Assembly: GCA_965277075.1 (NCBI GenBank)
Contig: OZ255707.1
Location: 3,224,001-3,288,000, forward strand
DNA: 64,000 nt
Source of the DNA: Lustribacter sp965277075
Lineage (GTDB): Bacteria; Vulcanimicrobiota; Vulcanimicrobiia; Vulcanimicrobiales; Vulcanimicrobiaceae
Reading direction: 5' to 3'
In this document: piece after piece, positions 8,736 to 16,784 of the stretch
Position numbering within the stretch: the first letter of the stretch is position 1
Layout of the letters: each line of letters starts with the position of its first letter
Translations under genes and position numbers: made by a program
Notes under the pieces: generated by a model
Database searches by the model: none
What the model saw: the letters and a program-made list of their open reading frames with translations, nothing else
What the model was told of the DNA's origin: nothing

Positions 8736-9542
8736 ATGGCGGACGATATCGTTCTGCTGGCAGCAGCACGCCTGCGGGTAGGAGGGCGGCGCTTGCGCGC
8801 CCTCGCACGCGGAGACGCGGACTCTGTACGCGACTATGTGCAGAACGATTCGGCGCGACGACTGGCGGAAGCGCGCCGCGATGCGCGAGCCGATCTCGCG
8901 ACGCTCGCACGGCTCGGCGCGCGCGTCGTCTCGTTGATCGACGAGGCGTACCCGGCCGGGTTGCGTGATTTGATCGATCCACCGGCTTTTCTGTGCGTGC
9001 GCGGGACATTGCCGCGCGCCGGCATTGCGATCGTCGGCGGCCGTGACGCCTCCGAACGCGCGTGCGCCTACGTTGCTGCATTGGTGTGCGCGCTCGGTCA
9101 ACCGGTCGTCAGCGGGTTGGCGCACGGCATTGATGCCGCCGCGCATCGCGCCGCGCTCGTCGCCGGCCTTTCGCAGATTGCGTATGTCGGAACGGGTCTC
9201 GCGCGCACGTATCCGTCCGATCACGTGGAACTTGCGGAGGCGGTCGCCGCCGCCGGCGCGCTCGCCTCCGAACGGCTGCCCGACGATGCGGTCACGCGGT
9301 GGTCGCTCGTTCGACGCGATCGTTTGCAGGCGGCCCACGCGCGCGCCGTCGTGCTCATTGAAAGCGCGGATGACGGCGGCGCGATGCACACGCTGGCATT
9401 CGCTCGCGCTTCCCGGCGGCCGTGCTTCGCGCTCGATTGTGACGCATCGGGCAACCGCCGCGCAATTGCCGAAGGCGCATTGCCACTCTCCTGGAATCCC
9501 GTCAGCGCCGCGCGCCGCATCACCGAACTTCAGGCGGCCTAA
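8736..9542 (+). CDS. DprA/Smf-like DNA-processing protein
   Basis: A 268-residue protein starting three bases after bchZ. It carries DprA/LOG-type Rossmann motifs: IAIVGGRDASERACAY around residue 95, VVSGLAHGIDAAAHRAAL around 125-142 and the RRDRLQAAHARAVVLIESA block. DprA loads RecA on incoming ssDNA during transformation. At 268 residues it is shorter than typical DprA and appears to lack the C-terminal winged helix. Its placement inside a pigment operon is odd; transformation function is inferred from homology only, and a distinct nucleotide-binding role is possible. Confidence 0.72.
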   Translation: MADDIVLLAAARLRVGGRRLRALARGDADSVRDYVQNDSARRLAEARRDARADLATLARLGARVVSLIDEAYPAGLRDLIDPPAFLCVRGTLPRAGIAIVGGRDASERACAYVAALVCALGQPVVSGLAHGIDAAAHRAALVAGLSQIAYVGTGLARTYPSDHVELAEAVAAAGALASERLPDDAVTRWSLVRRDRLQAAHARAVVLIESADDGGAMHTLAFARASRRPCFALDCDASGNRRAIAEGALPLSWNPVSAARRITELQAA

Positions 9543-9546
9543 GGAG
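9541..9546 (+). promoter_or_regulatory. Ribosome-binding site that sets the PYP start
   Basis: AAGGAG overlaps the dprA-like stop codon (TAA at 9540-9542) and lies nine bases before a TTG at 9556. No ATG or GTG in the frame is better placed, and a TTG start gives a protein that aligns from its first residues with photoactive yellow protein. Confidence 0.75.
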
Positions 9547-9555
9547 AATCGGTTC

Positions 9556-9963
9556 TTGTCCTCGGTCGCCTTTGACCCGTTCGATCTCGATAAAGCGAAG
9601 CGCCTCACCGGCGGCGATCTTGACGCGTTGCCGTTCGGCGTGATCGTCGTGGATCGCACGGGAACGATCCTCGAATACAACGCCTACGAGCGTGCGCTCG
9701 CGAGTATGGGCGGCCGTCAGATGGTCGGACTGAATTTCTTTCGTGACGTCGCGCCGTGCACGGCGATCGCGGACTTCGAGGGCCGCTTCGAAACGTTTCT
9801 CGATTCCGCTCAGACGAGCATCGAACCGTTCGAATTCGTCTTTCCGTTCCCGCGCGGCGCGCAACGCGTCAACGTCATCTTCGTGCGCACGTCGAACGAG
9901 TCCGATCGGGCGACGATCTGCGTCGCGCGCGAAGGTCAAGCGGAGCCGCCGTCATCCTACTAG
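9556..9963 (+). CDS. pyp: Photoactive yellow protein (PAS-fold blue-light sensor)
   Basis: A 135-residue protein from a TTG start with AAGGAG nine bases upstream. It aligns nearly without gaps to photoactive yellow protein. The chromophore-binding cysteine is C68 in NFFRDVAPCT (Cys69 in Halorhodospira PYP). The phenolate partners are Y41 and E45 in ILEYNAYERA (Tyr42 and Glu46 in the reference). The third hydrogen-bonding position, Thr50, is Ala here, and Arg52 is not kept. The N-terminal LDALPFGVIVVDRTG segment also matches. The protein would bind p-coumaric acid and respond to blue light. Tyrosine ammonia lyase and coumaroyl-CoA ligase genes are not in this window. It sits between bchZ-dprA and hemL. 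Confidence 0.87.
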   Translation: MSSVAFDPFDLDKAKRLTGGDLDALPFGVIVVDRTGTILEYNAYERALASMGGRQMVGLNFFRDVAPCTAIADFEGRFETFLDSAQTSIEPFEFVFPFPRGAQRVNVIFVRTSNESDRATICVAREGQAEPPSSY

Positions 9964-11237
9964 CACCGGCGCTCGCCGGCGGCACCAGTTCGCCCGTGCG
10001 CTCGGGCTCGGCCGTCGGCGGGGCGCCGTTCGTGCAAACGCGCGGCAGCGGCGCGTACGCATACGACGCCGGCGGCCGGCGCTACGTCGATTACGTGATG
10101 GCGTACGGTCCGCTTCTTTTCGGTCACGGACATCCCGCGTTTGCACTCGGGCTCGATGCGATCGCCGCGTGCGGCGCCGTGACCGGCTCGACGCATCCAG
10201 ACGAGTTCCTTCTTGCCGAACGGATTCGCGCGCATCTGCCGTCGATGGAACGGCTCCGTTTCACAACAACGGGAAGCGAGGCGGTGCAGAGCGCGATCCG
10301 CGTCGCGCGCGCGTTTACCGGTCGCGACGCGGTGTTGAAATTTGCCGGCAATTATCACGGACACTTTGATCTGGCGTTGCAAGACGCCGGCGCGTCGGCG
10401 CATACGGATGCATCGCAACGGTCGGGCATTCCGGCATCGGTAACGAACGATCTCGCGGTCGCGCGCTACAACGACCTCGATGACGTGGACGCGCATCTCG
10501 CGCGCATCGGCGACCGGCTCGCGGTGATCTGCGTCGAGCCGATCGTCGGCAACATGGGCCTCGTCCAACCCGAGCCGGGCTTTCTCGCGGGCATACGCCA
10601 ACGCGCCGATGCACGCGGCGCACTGCTGCTCTTCGACGAAGTGATCACCTGGCTGCGGCTGGGGCTGAACGGCGCGCAAGCGCGTGTCGGCGTCGTTCCC
10701 GATCTCACCACGATTGGGAAGATTCTCGGCGGCGGGTTTCCGATCGCTGCGTTCGGTGGACGCGCGGACGTGATGCGCGTGCTCGCACCGGGAGGCCCAT
10801 GCTTTACCGGCGGCACGCACGCCGGGAATCCGTTCGCTGTCGCGCTCGGACTGCGCGTGCTCGATTGGCTCGAGTCCCATTCCGATGCGTATGTGCAGAT
10901 GGATGCGCGAGCACAGCGCCTAGCCGCGGGCATTCGCGCGGTCTTCCAGCGGCGCGCGCTGCCGTATGCGGTCACGCAGCTCGAGAGCATCGTTGATTTC
11001 AAATTTCGCGCCGGCGCGCCGAACCGCAACTACGACGATGCCCGCTCGGCCAACGGAGCCGCCTACGCGCGGTACTACCACGCGATGCGCGACCGCGGCG
11101 TGCTCTTACCGCCGTCGCAAAACGAAGTGATGTTTCTGTCGACCGAGCACAGCAACGCGGACGTCGACGAAACGATCGCAGCGGTCGACGCAGCCTTTGC
11201 AGAACTCGCGGAGCGTGGTATTCTCGAGCGGCGATGA
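9918..11237 (+). CDS. hemL: Glutamate-1-semialdehyde 2,1-aminomutase
   Basis: A PLP aminomutase that makes 5-aminolevulinate, the tetrapyrrole precursor. Family homology begins near LAPALAGGTSSPVRSGSAVG (about 9957), runs through YDAGGRRYVDYVMAYGPLLFGHGHP, and includes the PLP lysine in TTIGKILGGGFPIAAFGG. The start is uncertain: homology extends upstream of the first GTG (9996), and no ATG or GTG fits between it and the overlapping pyp frame. A CTG at 9918 or a rare ATC/GTC near 9951 are candidates, so the first residues overlap pyp. Its 3' end overlaps phhB (ATGA). A dedicated copy inside a bch operon is expected to boost pigment synthesis. Confidence 0.88.
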   Translation: MRRARRSSGAAVILLAPALAGGTSSPVRSGSAVGGAPFVQTRGSGAYAYDAGGRRYVDYVMAYGPLLFGHGHPAFALGLDAIAACGAVTGSTHPDEFLLAERIRAHLPSMERLRFTTTGSEAVQSAIRVARAFTGRDAVLKFAGNYHGHFDLALQDAGASAHTDASQRSGIPASVTNDLAVARYNDLDDVDAHLARIGDRLAVICVEPIVGNMGLVQPEPGFLAGIRQRADARGALLLFDEVITWLRLGLNGAQARVGVVPDLTTIGKILGGGFPIAAFGGRADVMRVLAPGGPCFTGGTHAGNPFAVALGLRVLDWLESHSDAYVQMDARAQRLAAGIRAVFQRRALPYAVTQLESIVDFKFRAGAPNRNYDDARSANGAAYARYYHAMRDRGVLLPPSQNEVMFLSTEHSNADVDETIAAVDAAFAELAERGILERR

Positions 11238-11515
11238 AGCCGCAACCCTTGCCGAACGAGGCCATCGAACACGAACTGACGACCGTGCCGGGCTGGGTGC
11301 GCGATGATGACGAGATCGTGCGATCGTTCGATCGCGGGGATTTCACGGGTTCGATAAAATTCGTGAACGCGATCGCCGCCGCAGCAAATGCGGCCGACCA
11401 TCATCCCGATCTGGCAATCTCGTGGGGTGACGTGATGGTGCGCCTCACCTCGCACGACGCGGGCGGCTTGACCGCCCGCGACTTCGCGTTGGCCCGTTCG
11501 ATCGACGCCCTCTAA
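11234..11515 (+). CDS. phhB: Pterin-4a-carbinolamine dehydratase
   Basis: A 93-residue protein overlapping the hemL stop by four bases. It has the PCD signature: GWVRDDDEIVRSF near the N-terminus, then FVNAIAAAANAADHHPDLAISWGDVMVRL, where the HHPD histidines are catalytic, and a closing LTARDFALARSID. It dehydrates 4a-hydroxytetrahydrobiopterin after aromatic hydroxylase turnover. No phenylalanine hydroxylase gene is close, as is common for bacterial PCD homologues, so the physiological substrate is open. It is the last gene of the rightward bch operon. Confidence 0.9.
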   Translation: MKPQPLPNEAIEHELTTVPGWVRDDDEIVRSFDRGDFTGSIKFVNAIAAAANAADHHPDLAISWGDVMVRLTSHDAGGLTARDFALARSIDAL

Positions 11516-11530
11516 GCGCGCGAGGCAAGG

Positions 11531-11676
11531 CGGCTCAGGGTGACAGTGCGGCTCAGGGTGACAACGAGATTTCTGTCATCCTGAGCTTGTCGAAGGATAC
11601 CCTGAGTTTTTCTGTCACGCTAGAGCTTTTCTGTCACGCTGAGTTTGTGTGTCACCCTGAGCTTGTCGAAGGGCGT
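11531..11676. repeat. Intergenic inverted/direct repeat cluster between convergent operons
   Basis: Two tandem copies of CGGCTCAGGGTGACA (11531-11545 and 11549-11563, 18-base period) face several copies of the complementary TGTCAC/TCCTGAG element (near 11575, 11624, 11635 and 11651). Two copies carry the core CCTGAGCTTGTCGAAGG, a short motif that recurs between genes in many bacteria. The set can fold into alternative hairpins and fills the whole gap between phhB and the bchP stop, so it may act as a bidirectional terminator. It encodes no protein that I can support. Confidence 0.75.
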
Positions 11677-12984
11677 TTACGCAATCATGGGTGTGGACGT
11701 CAACAGCTCCTCTACGCCGATGCCGTCGGCGAGCGCCGCGCGGGTGGCGTGCAAGGCTTGTTTGGCGGTGATGTCGGGCGGAGCGTCTTTGAGCGGCTTC
11801 GAGCCGTTCATCCAAACCAGCACGCCGCGCACGAGCGCTTCGTACATCAGTCCTAAGTGATCGGCCGGTTTCATCGTTGCCATCTCTTTGAAGAGATAGC
11901 TGTCGAACGTGTACTCTTGCACCTCGCGCGTCATGCACATCGAGATGAAAAAGTCGCGGCGCTTGTTACTCGTGTACGAGATGTTCTCGAGAAATTCGAG
12001 GAAGTCGAACATCGAACCGTACTTTTTCTGCCAGAGCTTTTCGTATTTGGTCAATTCCGTCCGATGATCCGTCTCGTGCAGGTGCAGCACGTGCGCTGCC
12101 ATTCGTCCCGACGCCATCGAGAAGTAGATGCCCTCACCCGACGTGTGCGCCACCATGCCGCCCGCATCACCGACGAGCATGGTACGGCCGTACACGAGCT
12201 TCTTGTAGCGCTCCATCGGCAGCGGATGACCTTCGAGCAAGATGCGCCGCGCGCCGCGCAGCTTGTCGCCCGCGCGTGCCTTGACGCCTTCAAGGAAGGC
12301 GTACGACTTGTTTGCATGCTGTGGGCGACAGCCGGTGCCGACCGCGACGTGATCGCTTTTGGGGAACACCCACCCGTAGAAGTCGGGCGAGATGTCGTCG
12401 CCGAGATAGAGTTCGGCCGTCTCGAGATAGTACTGCATCGCATCGTCCGGCAGCGCAAGACGCTCCTGAATCGCAGACGCGTGTTTGACCGGTGCGCGTC
12501 CGGCCGATTTGGCGACCGCGGAGCCGGCGCCGTCAGCGCCGATCAGGTAGTCGTAGTTCTCGATCTCTTCGCGACCGTCGCGGTAGCGCAGTTTGACGCG
12601 CACGCCGTCGGCCGTCTCTTCGTGCGAGAGGAACGACGCTTCACGGATGTCGGCGCCCGCGCCCGCGGCCTTCTCGCGCATCGTGCGATCGAGCACCTCA
12701 CGCGTCACCATGATGATGTAATCGTCAGGTCGCGCCCTCGTGCCGCGCACGGCCATCGAGACTTCGGATCCGCTGGGTCCGATGACGACCGCGCGCTTCG
12801 TGCGCCGTTCGATGATCGATTCCGGAATGCCGAACTCGGTCATCGCCTTCGGCGGAATCGCTCCGCCGCACGGCTTCTTACGGCTCAGATCGCGTTCGAT
12901 CAACGTCACGTCCCAGCCATTTGCCGCTAAATCGCCTGCCGCAACGGCGCCGCCGATATTCGCACCAACAACGAGAACGCGCAT
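11677..12984 (-). CDS. bchP: Geranylgeranyl diphosphate/(bacterio)chlorophyll reductase
   Basis: A 435-residue FAD-dependent oxidoreductase of the geranylgeranyl reductase family. The N-terminal dinucleotide motif VVGANIGGAVAAGDLAANG is followed by KKPCGGAIPPKAM, the family's substrate-side motif, then YLIGADGAGSAVAK and the second FAD segment MLVGDAGGMVAHTSGEGI. It reduces the geranylgeranyl tail of BChl to phytyl. It is the last gene of the leftward bchN-B-G-P operon, three bases after bchG, and its stop abuts the convergent repeat cluster. Confidence 0.92.
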   Translation of the reverse strand: MRVLVVGANIGGAVAAGDLAANGWDVTLIERDLSRKKPCGGAIPPKAMTEFGIPESIIERRTKRAVVIGPSGSEVSMAVRGTRARPDDYIIMVTREVLDRTMREKAAGAGADIREASFLSHEETADGVRVKLRYRDGREEIENYDYLIGADGAGSAVAKSAGRAPVKHASAIQERLALPDDAMQYYLETAELYLGDDISPDFYGWVFPKSDHVAVGTGCRPQHANKSYAFLEGVKARAGDKLRGARRILLEGHPLPMERYKKLVYGRTMLVGDAGGMVAHTSGEGIYFSMASGRMAAHVLHLHETDHRTELTKYEKLWQKKYGSMFDFLEFLENISYTSNKRRDFFISMCMTREVQEYTFDSYLFKEMATMKPADHLGLMYEALVRGVLVWMNGSKPLKDAPPDITAKQALHATRAALADGIGVEELLTSTPMIA

Positions 12985-12987
12985 CGA

Positions 12988-13962
12988 TCAAAACCCCCCG
13001 TAGCGAGTCGCGAGGGCCGCCGCGAGCATGCCCCAGACGAATGGTGGAATGGCACTCGCGCAATACCACGGCGCGAGTTTGGCAGGCTCGGTTGCCATCT
13101 TTCGTTGCATCGGCAACTGTACTGCGAAGAGTGCGAGCATGACCGCGGCCGCAATCCACGCATGGTGGAAGGCAACGTACGCGATCGCAAGGATTTGGAA
13201 GACATCGATGAAAACGAACGCCGCACGCAGCGCGCCGTCGATGCCGAGCATCGCGGGGATCGAGCGCAGGCCGAGTTTGCGATCGCCCTCGATGCTCTTG
13301 AAATCGTTGAGTGTCATCAGACCGTGCGAGCCGAGTGAGTAGAGCGTTGCAAGCACGACGGTGCCGGTGCTGATGTGGCCGAACGCGGCCGCGCCCGCGA
13401 TCCAGGCGAAGCCTTCGTAGGCGAATGCACACGCGGCGTTCGCCAGCCATCCGTTAAGCGCTTTGAGTCGCAGTGGGGGCGCGCTATACGCGAGCGCGAG
13501 CAGCAGGCCGCCGACGGCGAGCCATACGACCGTCGTGCCGAGGGCGAAGGCGATCGCGAGCGCACCACATGCCAGCACTGCGGCGATGCCGGCGATCGTC
13601 TGCGGCGTCAAGAGATTTGCCGCCGTCGGACGGCCGGGTTCATTAATGCGGTCGACGTCGCGGTCGTACCAGTCGTTGATCACTTGCGAGAACGCGCACA
13701 GCAGCGGGCCGGCCATCACCATTCCGGCGAGCACGCGCACGATCGACGTCGCATCCCACACCGCCCCGCCGGCGACGCAGCCGACGAGCGTCGCCCACAT
13801 CGGCGCGAACCATGTCCCGGGTTTCGCGAACGTCCCCAGTGATGCGTTGATGTCCGCCGCGCCGCGGGTCTTGTCGGTGAAGGGAAGCATCATCGCGCCG
13901 AAGCGGCCGACGGTCTGCACCGACGAGCGAGCACTCTCGCCGAAGACGTCGCGCTCAGCCAC
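12988..13962 (-). CDS. bchG: Bacteriochlorophyll synthase (UbiA-type prenyltransferase)
   Basis: A 324-residue membrane prenyltransferase from a GTG start that overlaps bchB by eight bases. It has the UbiA/BchG Mg-diphosphate motif NDWYDRDVDRINEPGRPT near residue 100 and a second acidic motif, TLNDFKSIEGDRKLG, in the later half, with about eight hydrophobic helices. It esterifies bacteriochlorophyllide with geranylgeranyl or phytyl diphosphate in the membrane. Position between bchB and bchP supports BchG over other UbiA enzymes. Confidence 0.93.
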   Translation of the reverse strand: MAERDVFGESARSSVQTVGRFGAMMLPFTDKTRGAADINASLGTFAKPGTWFAPMWATLVGCVAGGAVWDATSIVRVLAGMVMAGPLLCAFSQVINDWYDRDVDRINEPGRPTAANLLTPQTIAGIAAVLACGALAIAFALGTTVVWLAVGGLLLALAYSAPPLRLKALNGWLANAACAFAYEGFAWIAGAAAFGHISTGTVVLATLYSLGSHGLMTLNDFKSIEGDRKLGLRSIPAMLGIDGALRAAFVFIDVFQILAIAYVAFHHAWIAAAVMLALFAVQLPMQRKMATEPAKLAPWYCASAIPPFVWGMLAAALATRYGGF

Positions 13963-15487
13963 CGAAATGCTCCCGCGCTCGCAACAGCACGCCTTCCGTC
14001 ACGGTCGTGAGCGCGTGTTCGCGGGCGTAGCGCTCGACGTTCGCGCGCGCTTTCTTGCGCACGAAGAACGGGACCCGGCCGATCAATTTCTCCGCCGCTG
14101 CTTCCCACACGATCGTTCCGGGCGCTGTCGCCGTCGCGGCGGAAGCGGCCGCGGCAGCGTTCGGTGCGTCGGCACGATCGGGCATCGCGTCGGCGAACTG
14201 GCCCTGATTGCGCGGGCCGAACGTCTCGATGAGATGGTGTTCGAGTCCGAGCACTTGCGTCTGGTTGACGAGATCGCCCAAATGATTCGCCCCGTCGTAA
14301 CCGACGAACGGCGCGTAGCCGAGCGGAAAGTTCAAGATGTGCGCGGGCGGCGAAATCACCGCGCACGGAACGCCGAACGCCGACGCCGAGTGCCGCTCCA
14401 TCTGCGAGCCGAACACGATATCGGGCCGCGTCTCGTCGATCGTCTTCGCGACGGTGCGGAAATCGTCGGTGACGAGCACGGTGTCCGTGAGGTCGGCGAC
14501 GCGTTCGCGGAGCCAATCACCGTGGTCGAGCACGTACGTGCCGACGAAGTCGACGTGCATGTCGAGCTCCTCGCGCATAACGCGTGCGATGCCGGCGGCG
14601 GTCGTCGGCGTACCGAAAACCCCGACGCGTTTGCCGGAGAGCGCGTGCGCGTCGACGGTGCGTGCATACCAGAGCAGCTTCGCGTCGCGCGACGCGGCCG
14701 CGATGCGATCGGCCGGCACTTCCAGCAGCGCGCAGACCTCGCGCAAAAATCGCGTCGTTCCGGCCTCGCCGTACGGGAGCGCCGACACGCTTGGCGTGCC
14801 GAACCGAGCCGCAAGCGATGCGCACAGCGAACCGGTCAGTTCGTGAGCGAGCGAAATGTTGGCCCAGGCTGCACCGGCGTTCGCGAGGTCCGCGAGCGAC
14901 GCGCCGAGCGGCGCAACGAGGTTGACGCGGATTCCCATGGCCGCGAATATGCGCCGAAGCGACTCGACGTTCGACTGATCGTGAAAACCGAGCAGCGATG
15001 GACCGAGGATGTTCACCGACGGATCCGGCGTGCGCGGCACATCGCATGCGACGTGCATGACCAACTCATCGAGGGTGCGCGCGAACGCAGATATTTCGTT
15101 ATCGCGCACGGGATGCGTCGACGCTTCGAAGATTTCCGCGTCGATCGCTCCCGGCGGCATCATCGCGATCTCGCCGTCCAGCGGTTCTTGCAACACGGAT
15201 GCGGTCGCGCTACGCGTGATGACCAGCATCTTGGGATGCGCGCGCCGATCGATCTCAGCGAGCAGCCGCGGCAAGTCGGCCGGCGCGCCGGCCAGCGTGA
15301 ACTCGGAGAGTCCCGACACCGATAACGGCGGCGTGATCCCGAGGCGCTCGAACATTGCCAGCATGATCGTGCTGTAACCGTCGCCCTTGGGGGCACGCAA
15401 CACCGCGTGTACGCCCTCGATCGACGCCGCACACTTGCACACGCCGACGTGCGCCGGTGCTTGATACGCCCAAATCGCGAGTTTAAT
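13955..15487 (-). CDS. bchB: Light-independent protochlorophyllide reductase subunit B
   Basis: With an ATT start at 15487 this is a 510-residue protein. No ATG, GTG or TTG fits the family start; the ATT overlaps the bchN stop (ATTAA) and places Asp36 (RAPKGDGYST) exactly at the position of the unusual Asp ligand of the NB cluster, which supports the start. The remaining family signatures are visible: MAMFERLGITPPLSVSGLS, NILGPSLLGFHDQSN, and the C-terminal RVPFFVRKKARANVERYA. With BchN it reduces protochlorophyllide using electrons from BchL. It has 510 residues, in the normal range. Confidence 0.92.
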   Translation of the reverse strand: MKLAIWAYQAPAHVGVCKCAASIEGVHAVLRAPKGDGYSTIMLAMFERLGITPPLSVSGLSEFTLAGAPADLPRLLAEIDRRAHPKMLVITRSATASVLQEPLDGEIAMMPPGAIDAEIFEASTHPVRDNEISAFARTLDELVMHVACDVPRTPDPSVNILGPSLLGFHDQSNVESLRRIFAAMGIRVNLVAPLGASLADLANAGAAWANISLAHELTGSLCASLAARFGTPSVSALPYGEAGTTRFLREVCALLEVPADRIAAASRDAKLLWYARTVDAHALSGKRVGVFGTPTTAAGIARVMREELDMHVDFVGTYVLDHGDWLRERVADLTDTVLVTDDFRTVAKTIDETRPDIVFGSQMERHSASAFGVPCAVISPPAHILNFPLGYAPFVGYDGANHLGDLVNQTQVLGLEHHLIETFGPRNQGQFADAMPDRADAPNAAAAASAATATAPGTIVWEAAAEKLIGRVPFFVRKKARANVERYAREHALTTVTEGVLLRAREHFGG

Positions 15488-16739
15488 GCGCGGCCACCCG
15501 GAAGAATGAGAGATCGATCGGGCGCACCGCTGCATCGATCCGCTTGAGTGCGTCGTGGCGGCGCAGCGCGGTCGCGAACATCGCGAAGAGTGAGGATGCA
15601 CCGTTGAAACCGTGGATCGGCTGAAATGTTAACTCGGTCGACCATTTCACCGCGAAGCCCATGCCTTCGAGCGCATTTGCGATGTTGATATTTGCGACCA
15701 CGAGATCGGGCTTCGTTTCCGTCAGCCGCTCGTAGACCGCGTAGCGGTCGGGCCGCTCCAGCACCTCGACGCCGTCGAGGCGCGCGGTTTCCGCCGCGTG
15801 ATACTTTCGGTAGACGTTCGGCGTCGCGACGAACGGCACGTGCACGCCGGCGGCGCGCAGCGTGCGCGCGAGCGGCAGTTCGAGCATCGCGTCGGACGTG
15901 AATGCGACCGAACGTCCGCGTAACGTTGCGAGTTCGCGTTCGCATGCGGCCCACGCTTCGCGCTCGCGTTGCTCGTATGACGCGCGCACGCCAAATGCGG
16001 CCGCGAGCGTTTCGTAAAACGCGCGCGTGCCGTCGGGGCCGTACGGGAAGAGCGTTTTGTGGAGAGCGCAACCACGTTCGCGTTGCGCGTAGCTGACGCT
16101 GCCGTACAGGAACGGATGAACCGGCGCGAGCACGGTGTTCTTGCCGACCGGCGGCACGTCGAGTGCGCTTTCACCGGGCAGAAAGCGCGGCTCCGGCAAA
16201 CCCATCGCCGCGCACTCCAACCGGATCTCGGCTTCCTCGAGCGGCGAGAGACAGCCGAGAATCACGAGGTTGTGTTCGTCGGTTTCCGGCGCACGCTCGA
16301 TCATCGCGGTGAGGACGTGGTCTTCGCCCTGCGTATACGCCGCGTCGAAGCCGTCCATGCGCGCGGGATAAACGCGGACGCCGGTCGCCGCTTCGATCGG
16401 CTTTGCACAGCCTGAGACATTCATTTTCAGGATTTCGGGCGTGCATGTCGAGCCGAGGAAGATCGCGGCCGGATGATGCTCGGCGACGACAGCTTCGGCC
16501 AGCGGCATGAGCGCGGTCAACGCGTCGCGACCGGCCAGGTCGTCTTCGTCGAGAACCGCGGTCGCGAAACGCGGCTTCGCGAAAATCATGACGCCGAGCG
16601 CCGTCTGCAAGAAGCCTTGGCACGACTGCGTGCCGACGACGAGGAAGAAGCTGTCCTGCATTTTATGGTGCAGCCAGCCGATCGGGGCCAGCGAACAGAA
16701 ATCGTCGCGCTCAGCCGTATGCGTCGCAGTTTCGAACAC
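15483..16739 (-). CDS. bchN: Light-independent protochlorophyllide reductase subunit N
   Basis: A 418-residue protein from a GTG start. The three BchN cluster cysteines are visible as C15 (RDDFCSLAP), C40 (VGTQSCQGF) and C99 (LGSTCTPEI), with the same spacing as in characterised BchN. QTALGVMIFAKPRFATAVL follows the second cysteine. The protein forms the BchNB heterotetramer that holds protochlorophyllide. The gene is followed by bchB with a four-base overlap and preceded, 45 bases upstream, by an RsbW-like gene in the same direction. Confidence 0.93.
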   Translation of the reverse strand: MFETATHTAERDDFCSLAPIGWLHHKMQDSFFLVVGTQSCQGFLQTALGVMIFAKPRFATAVLDEDDLAGRDALTALMPLAEAVVAEHHPAAIFLGSTCTPEILKMNVSGCAKPIEAATGVRVYPARMDGFDAAYTQGEDHVLTAMIERAPETDEHNLVILGCLSPLEEAEIRLECAAMGLPEPRFLPGESALDVPPVGKNTVLAPVHPFLYGSVSYAQRERGCALHKTLFPYGPDGTRAFYETLAAAFGVRASYEQREREAWAACERELATLRGRSVAFTSDAMLELPLARTLRAAGVHVPFVATPNVYRKYHAAETARLDGVEVLERPDRYAVYERLTETKPDLVVANINIANALEGMGFAVKWSTELTFQPIHGFNGASSLFAMFATALRRHDALKRIDAAVRPIDLSFFRVAAH

Positions 16740-16784
16740 CCGACCATTGTCGCGCGGGCAGCGCGAACCGGCGGGTGATGGGCG

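Noticed and set aside
8055..9680. A 541-codon minus-strand frame opposite bchZ, dprA and pyp
   Set aside because: Antisense to three supported genes, Arg-rich, no domain.
13463..15325. A 620-codon plus-strand frame opposite bchG and bchB
   Set aside because: Antisense to well-matched pigment genes; biased Arg/Ser composition and no recognisable domain.
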